Source: JAGWJU01 sp035533295 (lineage in GTDB: Bacteria > Elusimicrobiota > Elusimicrobia > UBA1565 > UBA9628). From it: 13,228 nt of DNA. Below, piece by piece: positions 1-6,562 of this stretch (position 1 is the first letter of the stretch; every line of letters begins with the position of its first letter). The stretch covers positions 1 to 13,228 of the forward strand of contig DATLUA010000065.1 in assembly GCA_035533295.1 (NCBI GenBank), given 5' to 3'. Below the pieces are notes generated by a model. The model worked only from the letters and a program-made list of their open reading frames with translations, did not search any database and was not told the DNA's origin. The position numbers and the translations under genes are program-made.

Positions 1-276
1 TTGTCCACAGCAATTCACAGAAAAGAAAAAGAAGCAAAAAGAAAAGAGGAACGGCCGACGACGGATATCTTCCTCTCTTCGAACGACAACGGCTACCTTA
101 AATCAGGTCCACGGTGGTCGGACAGACGGGGAGCCCCTCACTCCAAGGAGATTCGCCGCTTCCTTCACCGTGGCGAACTCCCGCAAGGTTTTCATGAAAG
201 GTTAATCAACCTTGCTCATTATAACTCTAACTTCCAGAAGTTTGCAAAAGCGATTTTTGAAACCATCAACCAATAA
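1..276 (+). CDS. Small hypothetical protein, probably 5'-partial
   Basis: The frame is open from the first base of the window (a TTG) to a TAA at 274-276, giving 91 residues. It contains no ATG, so the true start is either this TTG or lies outside the window. The N-terminal 20 residues are lysine/arginine/glutamate-rich and probably disordered. The rest is polar, with motifs such as SKEIRRFLHRGELP and a helical tail ending FAKAIFETINQ. There is no signal peptide, membrane segment or known catalytic motif, and I do not recognise the family. Base composition is less GC-rich than the genes from 693 onward, as in the remnants that follow. It may be a real small gene or a degraded end of one. Confidence 0.35.
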   Translation: MSTAIHRKEKEAKRKEERPTTDIFLSSNDNGYLKSGPRWSDRRGAPHSKEIRRFLHRGELPQGFHERLINLAHYNSNFQKFAKAIFETINQ

Positions 277-295
277 AGTAAAATCCCTGCCCGGC

Positions 296-302
296 AAGGA
301 GG
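296..302 (+). promoter_or_regulatory. Perfect Shine-Dalgarno (AAGGAGG) before a very short ORF
   Basis: AAGGAGG lies four bases before the ATG at 307. It is one of the strongest ribosome binding sites in the window, yet the frame it serves stops after 18 codons. This suggests that the site once drove a real gene. Confidence 0.5.
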
Positions 303-306
303 CGCC

Positions 307-363
307 ATGATATTTAAAAATCCGGCCAATGATTACATGGCGTCCGCATCGACCCCGTGCTAA
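307..363 (+). pseudogene. 18-codon remnant of a small membrane protein gene
   Basis: The ATG at 307 follows a perfect Shine-Dalgarno. The frame reads MIFKNPANDYMASASTPC and stops at TAA 361-363. From memory, this opening resembles a common family of short two-helix membrane proteins that begin (M)xxKNPxxGxxExxxSPWLWCLLFG. The match would end exactly where the tryptophan-rich first membrane helix should start. My reading is that the 5' end of such a gene survives and the rest has been deleted or replaced. The alternative is a genuine short leader peptide or a chance ORF. The resemblance covers only about 17 residues, so confidence is low. Confidence 0.3.
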
Positions 364-384
364 AGGCATAAACTCGAGAACCCT

Positions 385-631
385 ATGATTGCCGGCCTGG
401 CGCACACGGCTCTCCTGGTCCGCGATTATGACGAGGCAAAAGACTTTTACTGCAATAGGCTGAGGTTTGAAGTCGTCGAGGATATGCTGTTGCCTAATAA
501 GAGATGGGTTCTCGAGCGCCCGGGTTCTGTTCTTTTTGCATACCGACAACTTCGAGGCGGATTATAAGCGTTTGCGTTCGGAGGGCATTATTTGCGGCGC
601 AGGGGCGCCGAGAAATGGAGTACGGCGATGA
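385..631 (+). pseudogene. Decayed VOC (glyoxalase/bleomycin resistance) family gene
   Basis: The first frame opens at ATG 385 and reads MIAGLAHTALLVRDYDEAKDFY followed by LRFEVVED and KRWVLERPGS. This is the typical first beta-alpha-beta module of a VOC-fold protein, with a histidine at residue 7 in the usual metal-ligand position. The frame then runs into a TAA at 565-567. One frame over, from about 530, the protein continues as FLHTDNFEADYKRLRSEGI and AGAPR, which matches the second VOC module, before TGA 629-631. The shift falls at a run of five T (533-537). Intact relatives carry roughly 30 further residues between the ERPGS and FLHTD segments, and these are missing. A third frame gives EMEYGDD from 612, like the EYG motif that normally follows PR. 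A frameshift, an internal deletion and a lost C-terminus together indicate a pseudogene. Confidence 0.65.
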
Positions 632-681
632 TATCCGCCCGCAAATTGCTAAAATTGCCAAAGGAGAAGGACTCTATTTTT

Positions 682-687
682 AGGAGG
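682..687 (+). promoter_or_regulatory. Shine-Dalgarno AGGAGG for the 693 gene
   Basis: AGGAGG is spaced five bases from ATG 693. It fixes the start of the following gene and suggests strong translation. I see no convincing -35/-10 pair just upstream: a TTGCCA at 655 and a TATTTT at 675 are only 14 bases apart. Confidence 0.7.
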
Positions 688-692
688 CAGTT

Positions 693-1598
693 ATGGCATT
701 CAAGCGCAAGGAAGCGACCATCGAAGCGACGGATTTGAACACCATCGCCCCGGAAGAGGCCGAGAAGCGCGTCATCGCCGGCGTCAAGAAGTACGCCACC
801 AACGAGGCCAACTGGTCCAAGGCCGACGCCAACACGCCGTTTTTGGGCCACATCATCGGCATGGGCATCGAGTCCTCCAACTTGGCCGACATCACCATGT
901 CCATTGAGCGGCAGTTTTTGACCAAGAAGACCAAGCGCGTGCCGGTCGCGGAGGGCAGCGCCGAGTTCAAGCTCGAGGACGGCGAGCTGGGCAAGCTGCG
1001 CATTTTGGAAGGCCAGGACGCCACGGCCGCGACGCCGGGGCTTTCCATCAAGATGCTCATGGACCTGGGCCACATGACCAAGAACGACGCGTATTTGTCC
1101 AAGGTCGTCTCCTTCGCCTACGTCACCTCGGTGGGCGAGGGCTACCGCGCCAACGACGCGCTCCAAAAACTCATCGGCCGCATCGAGAAGCTCTCCGGAC
1201 CGGAGAAAGACGAGACCAAGGCCAACTTGAAGGCCCTGTGCGATCAGGCCGGAGCTTACGAGACGCTCATCGGCGACGCCGCGGCCTTCACCGCGTCCCG
1301 GCAGAAAATCAGCCAAAACGACAAGGCCGCCTATGATTCGCTGCGCCAAGAGCTGAGCGTCATCGAGGACAAAATCAAGGGCGTCTCCGCGACCAACGAG
1401 GCGGAGCGTCTGGCCTCCTTGCGCGCCGAAGAGGCCGAGGCGCGCACGCGCCTCAAGATGAGCGCGCAGAAGCTCGCGGTCTCAAGCGCGGTCGCCCGCG
1501 AAGCGGCCCAGCGCACGCCCGTCATCCTGGCCAAAGTGGAGGAAATCCGGGCGATTCTCCGGCAGAGCCTGCAGGAAGCCGAGCGCGTCCTGGCCTAA
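693..1598 (+). CDS. Unrecognised helical protein, 301 aa
   Basis: The start is set by an AGGAGG five bases upstream. The protein is soluble-looking, with no signal peptide or membrane helix and a single cysteine (C183). Residues 1-150 are mixed, including a hydrophobic patch (LGHIIGMG, about 51-58) and a short acidic stretch ending in KLRILEGQ. From about residue 150 it is alanine/glutamate/lysine-rich and strongly helical. The part around 210-301 (from SLRQELSVIEDKI to the last residue) looks like a coiled coil. I recognise no domain. GC-rich codon use matches the downstream genes, unlike the region before 690. It ends 10 bases before the acyltransferase-PPTase fusion on the same strand, so the two are probably co-transcribed, but that does not reveal a function. 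A structural or scaffolding role is possible but unsupported. Confidence 0.85.
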   Translation: MAFKRKEATIEATDLNTIAPEEAEKRVIAGVKKYATNEANWSKADANTPFLGHIIGMGIESSNLADITMSIERQFLTKKTKRVPVAEGSAEFKLEDGELGKLRILEGQDATAATPGLSIKMLMDLGHMTKNDAYLSKVVSFAYVTSVGEGYRANDALQKLIGRIEKLSGPEKDETKANLKALCDQAGAYETLIGDAAAFTASRQKISQNDKAAYDSLRQELSVIEDKIKGVSATNEAERLASLRAEEAEARTRLKMSAQKLAVSSAVAREAAQRTPVILAKVEEIRAILRQSLQEAERVLA

Positions 1599-1608
1599 AG
1601 CCGCCGCT

Positions 1609-3015
1609 TTGCTCTCATCCAAGGACGTCGCAAGCCTGCGGTTGCAGCGCCGGCTTTCGTTGCTCGCCACCTACCCTCTCTACGCCTTCATCCGCGTCGT
1701 CTTTCGTTGGCGCTTTAACTACCGCTTCTCCAACGCCCGCGAGTTCCAGGAAAAAATCTGGAAAGAGCTTGACGCCCACGACGGCCCCCTGTTTTGGGCG
1801 GCCAATCACCTGACCCTTATCGACTCCTTCCTGGTCTTCGTGGCCGTGGTGCCTTGGCGCAAGCTCCACCGCACGCGCCTGATTCCCTGGTCCACTCCGG
1901 AATACCGCAACTACTACCACCTGGGATCCTGGCCCAAGAAAATCGCGGTCCGCTCGCTGATGTACCTGTGCCGCTGCATCCCGTTTCTGCGCGAAGGCGA
2001 GGACGAGGCCTCGGAGCGCTGGCGCAAAAACGTCTTCGCCAAATGCGAGTGGCTCTTGAAGCGCGGCGAGTCCGTTTTCATGTACCCGGAAGCGAGCCGC
2101 GCGCGCTCGGGTTGGCTTGAGCGCCACCATCCCAAGGATTTTCTGGGCCGGCTCGCTCTGGAGGCGCCCAACGCCAAGTTCCTCTGCGTCTACGCGCGCG
2201 GCGAAAACCAACTCTACACCACGGCGACGCCCCGGCGCGGCGAGACATTTCGCTCCTACGGCCGGCTCATCCCCGCGGTCTTGCCGGGAGAAACCTCGCC
2301 GCGCGCCGTCGCCCAGCGGCTCTTCGACGCGCTGGCCGAGCTGCAGGAGGAATGGTTCGCGGCGAGCCCGCTGCCGAAAAACTGCGGCGGCAACGACATA
2401 TTGGACTTGAAATCCTCCCGGCTGGCCGAGCATTTCGATTCCGAGAGCGGCGAGGTGGATACTGAATGGACCGCGCGGCATCTGACCGAGCGTGAAATAA
2501 AATCCTTGGAGACAACCGCGCCGGGGTTCGCGCGCTTCGCGGAGGTCTGCAAGTTCATCGCGGCCAAAGAAGCGGCGCACAAGGCTTTGGCGCAATCCGG
2601 CATCTGGACGCCGTCCGGAGCCTTCCGGATGCTGGAAGCGGACTTGTTTCGAAAAAGAATCGTCCATCTTCCCACCGGAGCGCGCTTCGACATCCGCTTC
2701 ACCCACGAGGATGAGGACAAAATCCACTGCGTCGCGGTCCTGCGCGGCGGGTTCATCGGGGACGACGAGACGCCCGGAGACGTCCTGTGGGAAGTCGCGG
2801 AAGTTCCACCTGGCCAGGACGCCCACGACTTCGCCCGCGGCAAATGCCTGGAATTCATCGCCCAATCCTCGGATGAAATCTCCTCGCCCGGCCTGCTGGC
2901 CTTCGCGGATGAGGGCGGCATCCCCAGAGTGCTCCTGCGCGGCAAAGCCCAGGACTGGGGCGTGTCGCTGTCCCACTCCGGGCGCTTCGCCGCTTGGAGC
3001 TTCATGATCTCCTAG
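1609..3015 (+). CDS. PlsC-type acyltransferase fused to holo-ACP-synthase-like phosphopantetheinyl transferase
   Basis: The N-terminal half is a 1-acylglycerol-phosphate-type acyltransferase. It has the HX4D motif (NHLTLID, H67 and D72) and a block III equivalent, YPEASRARSG (E161, R164), in place of the usual PEGTRS. The C-terminal part carries the AcpS/Sfp signatures in order. GNDILDL at 261-267 (D263 as Mg ligand) comes first, then LTEREI at 292-297. KFIAAKEAAHKAL follows at 315-327 (K320, E321), and an AcpS-like tail runs from GIPRVLLRGKA into VSLSHSGRF (452-460). Between KAL and this tail are about 100 residues, longer than in a minimal AcpS, including an Sfp-like end segment (RFTHEDEDKIHCVAVL). 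Expected activities are acyl transfer to a lipid or sugar acceptor at the membrane and phosphopantetheine transfer from CoA to a carrier protein. No carrier protein gene is in the window. The start is TTG at 1609 without a clear Shine-Dalgarno; no ATG exists in the first 100 codons. It follows the 693 gene by 10 bases. Confidence 0.8.
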   Translation: MLSSKDVASLRLQRRLSLLATYPLYAFIRVVFRWRFNYRFSNAREFQEKIWKELDAHDGPLFWAANHLTLIDSFLVFVAVVPWRKLHRTRLIPWSTPEYRNYYHLGSWPKKIAVRSLMYLCRCIPFLREGEDEASERWRKNVFAKCEWLLKRGESVFMYPEASRARSGWLERHHPKDFLGRLALEAPNAKFLCVYARGENQLYTTATPRRGETFRSYGRLIPAVLPGETSPRAVAQRLFDALAELQEEWFAASPLPKNCGGNDILDLKSSRLAEHFDSESGEVDTEWTARHLTEREIKSLETTAPGFARFAEVCKFIAAKEAAHKALAQSGIWTPSGAFRMLEADLFRKRIVHLPTGARFDIRFTHEDEDKIHCVAVLRGGFIGDDETPGDVLWEVAEVPPGQDAHDFARGKCLEFIAQSSDEISSPGLLAFADEGGIPRVLLRGKAQDWGVSLSHSGRFAAWSFMIS

Positions 3016-3042
3016 GGCGCCGTCCCTCCCCGCATACCCCCC

Positions 3043-3071
3043 GGGACAAACCGGATTCAAAAGAGTAGAAT
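3043..3071 (+). promoter_or_regulatory. Candidate sigma-70 promoter for the haem operon
   Basis: GGGACA (3043-3048, four of six matches to TTGACA) and TAGAAT (3066-3071, five of six matches to TATAAT) are separated by 17 bases. Transcription would start near 3078, leaving a leader of about 15 bases before ATG 3093. The 77-base gap (3016-3092) is the only sizeable intergenic space upstream of resB and shows no obvious terminator hairpin. This is a by-eye match only. Confidence 0.4.
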
Positions 3072-3092
3072 ATCCTAAGAGTTTTGCCTTAG

Positions 3093-4604
3093 ATGACACG
3101 CATCCTTCGCTCCATCAGGTTCAACATCTTCCTAGGGGCCCTCATCGCGTTTTTTTCCGCCGTCGGCACCATCCTGCCCCAAATAGGCCAGGAGCCGGAA
3201 CGGGCCAACGCGTTCATGCAGGCGCATCCGTTGTGGACCAAGTTTCTCAGCTTCTTCGGGCTTTTCGACCTCTACCACAGCTGGTGGTTCATGGGCATCC
3301 TGGCCTTGATGGCCGTGGACATCGTGCTGTGCAAGCTCTGGAACAAGCCGCCCGACGCCGGCATCGTCGCCCTGCCGCCGGAGCTCACCAACGAGGAAGA
3401 TCTCGAAACCCACCTGGACAAAAAGGAAGCCGCCCTGAAGCTTAAGCCCTTCCAAGCCTTCTTCACCTCCAAGATGGGCTTGGACGACGCCTGGAAAACG
3501 GCGCGCGGGCATTTGAAGCGCGAGGGCTACGCGGTCAAGGAGGAGTTTTTCCTGCCCGGGACGGCGGGCGCTTTCGTGGGCACCCGGCACCGGATCCAGC
3601 GCTGGGGCTCTTACTTCGCCCACATAGGCCTCGTCGTCATCCTCGTAGGCGCGCTTATCCGCAGCCTCTTCGGCTTCGTGGAGATGGTGCCGGTCCTGGA
3701 AGGCGGCTCCCGGCGCATGCAACGTCTCTTCGATCCGCGCTCGTTTTCGGAACGGGTCCGGGAGCTGTTCTGGGGCCACCCCTGGACCATGAAGGAGCCC
3801 GTCGACGTCTACGTGGACAAGTTCACCATCGAATATTACCCCGGGACGATGAACCCCAAGCTCTTCGCCTCGGACGCGCGGGTGATGTCCGGCGACCAGC
3901 TCCTGGGGCAGAAAGTCATCCGCGTCAACCACCCTCTGGACGTCAACGGCGTGCGCTTCTACCAAGCCTCCTGGGGCGCGGGAGGCATGTTTCGCAGCGT
4001 GACCTTGAAGCTGGGCAAGGAGACGCTCCAGCTGCCGCAACGGACGCCCGTCAAGATTCCGGGAACTCCCTTCACCGTCGAAGCGGACATGATGCTCCCC
4101 AACTTCACCGTCACCGACGGCCAGGCGGACACGGCGTCCCTGGACTTGAAGAACCCCGCCGTGCGCCTGATGTTCAGCGTCGGGCCGCACAAGACCTCGC
4201 CGCTCTGGCTTCTCAAGAACTATCCGGACATCTGCTTTACCGAGGACGCCCAGGGCCAGCTGACCCACGCCCCGGCGCCGCCTTTCCAACTGGCCGCCAT
4301 CGATCCGATTTTATTTTCCGGCATCCAGGTCGCCTATGATCCGGGATTTCCCATCGTCGTTTTGGGCGCGCTCATGTGGCTTCTGGGCATGATCGCCCTC
4401 TTTTATATGCACCGGCGCCGGGTCTGGATACTGCTCGAATCGGCCGGAGAAAATTCCTGCCGGGCCAGCCTGGGCGCTTGGAGCTCGCGCGGCACGCGGG
4501 AATACGAGGCGGAGTTCGGGGCCCTGGCCAAGTCGCTTCGTTCCGAACTCAAATCCGAGGACAATTTCCAAATGACGGAAAATCCGATCGTGGAGGTTTC
4601 TTAA
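3093..4604 (+). CDS. resB: Cytochrome c biogenesis protein ResB (Ccs1)
   Basis: ResB is the large periplasmic-domain partner of CcsA in system II cytochrome c maturation. The pair forms the haem lyase that attaches haem to CXXCH apocytochromes outside the membrane. At 503 residues this is near the usual family length. Membrane helices lie at about 11-29, 63-81 and 171-192, with a last one at about 420-440. H177 (AHIGL) in the third helix and H440 at the end of the fourth are in the positions expected for haem-ligating histidines. The large domain between helices 3 and 4 has typical ResB segments such as EYYPGTMNPK and LDVNGVRFYQASWG. It is the first gene of a tight operon; ccsA starts three bases after its stop. 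The Shine-Dalgarno is weak (AAGAG around 3077-3081). The cytoplasmic tail after residue 445 is polar. No ResA/CcdA thioredoxin partner is present in the window. Confidence 0.93.
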   Translation: MTRILRSIRFNIFLGALIAFFSAVGTILPQIGQEPERANAFMQAHPLWTKFLSFFGLFDLYHSWWFMGILALMAVDIVLCKLWNKPPDAGIVALPPELTNEEDLETHLDKKEAALKLKPFQAFFTSKMGLDDAWKTARGHLKREGYAVKEEFFLPGTAGAFVGTRHRIQRWGSYFAHIGLVVILVGALIRSLFGFVEMVPVLEGGSRRMQRLFDPRSFSERVRELFWGHPWTMKEPVDVYVDKFTIEYYPGTMNPKLFASDARVMSGDQLLGQKVIRVNHPLDVNGVRFYQASWGAGGMFRSVTLKLGKETLQLPQRTPVKIPGTPFTVEADMMLPNFTVTDGQADTASLDLKNPAVRLMFSVGPHKTSPLWLLKNYPDICFTEDAQGQLTHAPAPPFQLAAIDPILFSGIQVAYDPGFPIVVLGALMWLLGMIALFYMHRRRVWILLESAGENSCRASLGAWSSRGTREYEAEFGALAKSLRSELKSEDNFQMTENPIVEVS

Positions 4605-4607
4605 AAG

Positions 4608-5462
4608 ATGAATTACGAGGTTGTTTTCCTTAAAGGAGCGCTGGCTTTCTATGCCCTGGCGACGGCCGCGGCGTTCGTCTACCTGTACAACAAGGACGAC
4701 AAGTGGAGCTCTTGGATGTTCCGCTTGGTCGGCGTCGGCTTGGCGCTGCATCTCGTGAGCTTCGGCTTCGGCATGCATTATTTCTGGAAGATTCCGGACA
4801 ACCGGTACTACTTCCCCATCAACTCCTTCTTCGGGGCGCTCTCCTTCCTCTCCCTGGCCACCGTGGCGGTGTTCTTCCTCATCGAAAGCCGGCACCAGCT
4901 GGGCATCTTGGGCGCCTTCGTGCTCCCCTGGGCCGTCGTCGGCACGGGCTCGGCCATCATCTTCGCCAACCCGGCCGCCGAGGGCCTGGTGCCGGCGCTG
5001 CAGAATTACTGGATCAACATCCATCCGGTGGTGCTCATGACCGCCTACGCGGCCTTCGGCAACGCCTTCGGGGTGGGCGTGGCGCTCCTCATCCAGGAGC
5101 ATCAGATTAAATCCCGCAAACCCAGCGAGCTCTGCTACCGCCTGCCCTCCATCGAGGATCTCGACGACCTCAACTACCGCATCATCGTCTGGGCCTTCCC
5201 GGTGCTGACCGTGGGCATCATCATGGGCGGCATCTGGGCCTACAGCGCCTGGGGGCGGTTCTGGGGCTGGGATCCCAAGGAAACCTGGGCGCTCATCACG
5301 GCCCTGGTCTACGCGGGATACCTGCACATGCGCTTCGTCAAGGGCTGGCGCGGCAAGAAAGCGGTCTACGTCTCCATGCTGGGATTCGCGTGCGTCCTCT
5401 TCACCTTCCTGGGCGTGAACTACCTGAGCCCGCTCCACGGATACCTTTCCGGCGGAGGCTAA
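4608..5462 (+). CDS. ccsA: Cytochrome c biogenesis protein CcsA (ResC), haem handling protein
   Basis: CcsA is a polytopic membrane protein that carries haem across the membrane and, with ResB, ligates it to apocytochromes. The tryptophan-rich WWD signature is clear at residues 215-227 (WGRFWGWDPKETW). Candidate haem-ligand histidines are H48, H139, H240 and H277. About eight hydrophobic segments are visible over 284 residues. The start is supported by GGAGG at 4592-4596, inside the end of resB, with 11 bases of spacing. The related HemX protein also sits beside hemA in some bacteria. The preceding resB and the intact WWD motif favour CcsA. Confidence 0.93.
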   Translation: MNYEVVFLKGALAFYALATAAAFVYLYNKDDKWSSWMFRLVGVGLALHLVSFGFGMHYFWKIPDNRYYFPINSFFGALSFLSLATVAVFFLIESRHQLGILGAFVLPWAVVGTGSAIIFANPAAEGLVPALQNYWINIHPVVLMTAYAAFGNAFGVGVALLIQEHQIKSRKPSELCYRLPSIEDLDDLNYRIIVWAFPVLTVGIIMGGIWAYSAWGRFWGWDPKETWALITALVYAGYLHMRFVKGWRGKKAVYVSMLGFACVLFTFLGVNYLSPLHGYLSGGG

Positions 5463-5488
5463 AGCGGCATAGGCGCGGCTGAACTGCC

Positions 5489-6562
5489 ATGGAACAGAGC
5501 CTGGCCCTGTTGGGGTTGAACCACAAGAGCGCTCCCTTGGACATCCGGGAGCGCTTGGCGCTTCTCTCCGCCTCCGAGCTGGCCAAGCGGATCAAGGCCG
5601 AAGGGACCAAAGAAGCGGCCGTTCTCTCCACCTGCAACCGCTTCGAAGTCTACTTCATGCCCGCCGGCGAAGCCGTGGAAACCGTGGGAAACCGCATCAC
5701 GGCGCTGCTTGAGCAAATCTCCGGCGCCGCCCTCTCGCGCTACGCCTACCGCTTCGGCGGTGAGGACGCCGTCAAGCACCTTTTCGAGGTTTCCTCCGGG
5801 CTCGATTCGCTGGTCGTCGGGGAAAGCGAGATCCTGGGCCAGGTCAAGGACGCCTACGAAACGGCGCGCGCGGCGGATATGACCGGGAAATACTTCAACG
5901 TCTTGTTCCAGCGGGCGCTCTATGTGGGCAAGAAAGTGCGCAGCGAAACGGGCGTCGCCATCGGGCAAACCTCGGTGGCCTCGGTCTCCGTGCAGCTGGC
6001 GCACACCATCTTCGGCGGGCTCCAAGGCGCCACGGCCCTGGTCGTCGGCGCCGGCTCCATGGCAGAAACCACCGCGCGCCATTTGATCAGCCAAAAAATC
6101 TTGCGCCTCACCGTGGTCAACCGAACGTGGGAAAAGGCCCGCGCCCTCGCGGCGCAGTTCCTGGCGGAAGCCGTCCCCTGGGACTCTCTCCCCTCGGCGC
6201 TGGAGCGCGCGGACATCGTCATCGCGTCGACCTCCGCGGAGCGCCCTATTTTGACCCGCGAGATGATCCAGGAAGCCGCCAAGACGCGCCAGGGGCGCTC
6301 GCTCTTCATTTTGGACATCGCCATGCCCCGCAACGTCGAGGAAGGCGCGCACGGCATCGACCACGTCTATGTCTACCGTTTGGAGGATCTGGAGTCGGTG
6401 GTCGCAGACAACATGAAGAAACGCGGCGTGGAATTGGACCGCGCGCGCGGCATCGTGTCGGAAAAAGTCCGGGAGTTCGGCCTGTGGGAAAAATCCTTGG
6501 GCAGCGGCCGCGAGGCGAGCTTCAAGCACTCCGACATTCAGGAGCCCTCTAGAATCTCATGA
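5489..6562 (+). CDS. hemA: Glutamyl-tRNA reductase, C-terminally short
   Basis: This is the first committed enzyme of C5-pathway tetrapyrrole synthesis: NADPH-dependent reduction of glutamyl-tRNA to glutamate-1-semialdehyde in the cytoplasm. The opening LGLNHKSAPLDIRERLAL is diagnostic. The catalytic cysteine is C49 in STCNRFEVY, the assisting histidine is H97 (KHLFEVSSGLDS), and GESEILGQVK is at 111-120. The NADPH-binding motif VVGAGSMAE is at 185-193. The usual linker LEDLESVVADN is present. The protein ends at 357 residues, against about 420 in E. coli-type enzymes, so much of the V-shaped dimerisation helix domain is absent; short versions exist elsewhere (from memory, chlamydial enzymes). 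The last 20 residues are polar and unlike the family. It lies 26 bases after ccsA without a strong Shine-Dalgarno, and its TGA overlaps the next start (ATGA). A haem supply role beside the cytochrome c maturation genes is the natural reading. Confidence 0.95.
   Translation: MEQSLALLGLNHKSAPLDIRERLALLSASELAKRIKAEGTKEAAVLSTCNRFEVYFMPAGEAVETVGNRITALLEQISGAALSRYAYRFGGEDAVKHLFEVSSGLDSLVVGESEILGQVKDAYETARAADMTGKYFNVLFQRALYVGKKVRSETGVAIGQTSVASVSVQLAHTIFGGLQGATALVVGAGSMAETTARHLISQKILRLTVVNRTWEKARALAAQFLAEAVPWDSLPSALERADIVIASTSAERPILTREMIQEAAKTRQGRSLFILDIAMPRNVEEGAHGIDHVYVYRLEDLESVVADNMKKRGVELDRARGIVSEKVREFGLWEKSLGSGREASFKHSDIQEPSRIS

Noticed and set aside
655..680. Possible promoter TTGCCA/TATTTT before the 693 gene
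   Set aside because: The spacer is only 14 bases, and the next candidate -35 (TTGCTA at 646) leaves 23. Neither is a credible sigma-70 arrangement.
1615..3099. 494-codon open frame on the minus strand opposite the acyltransferase-PPTase gene
   Set aside because: It is an antisense shadow produced by GC-rich third positions. The translation is low-complexity (Arg/Gly/Ala-rich) without motifs, while the plus frame has two clear domain signatures.
4311..5438. 375-codon minus-strand frame across resB and ccsA
   Set aside because: It spans the junction of two certain plus-strand genes and is His/Glu/Asp-rich shadow sequence.
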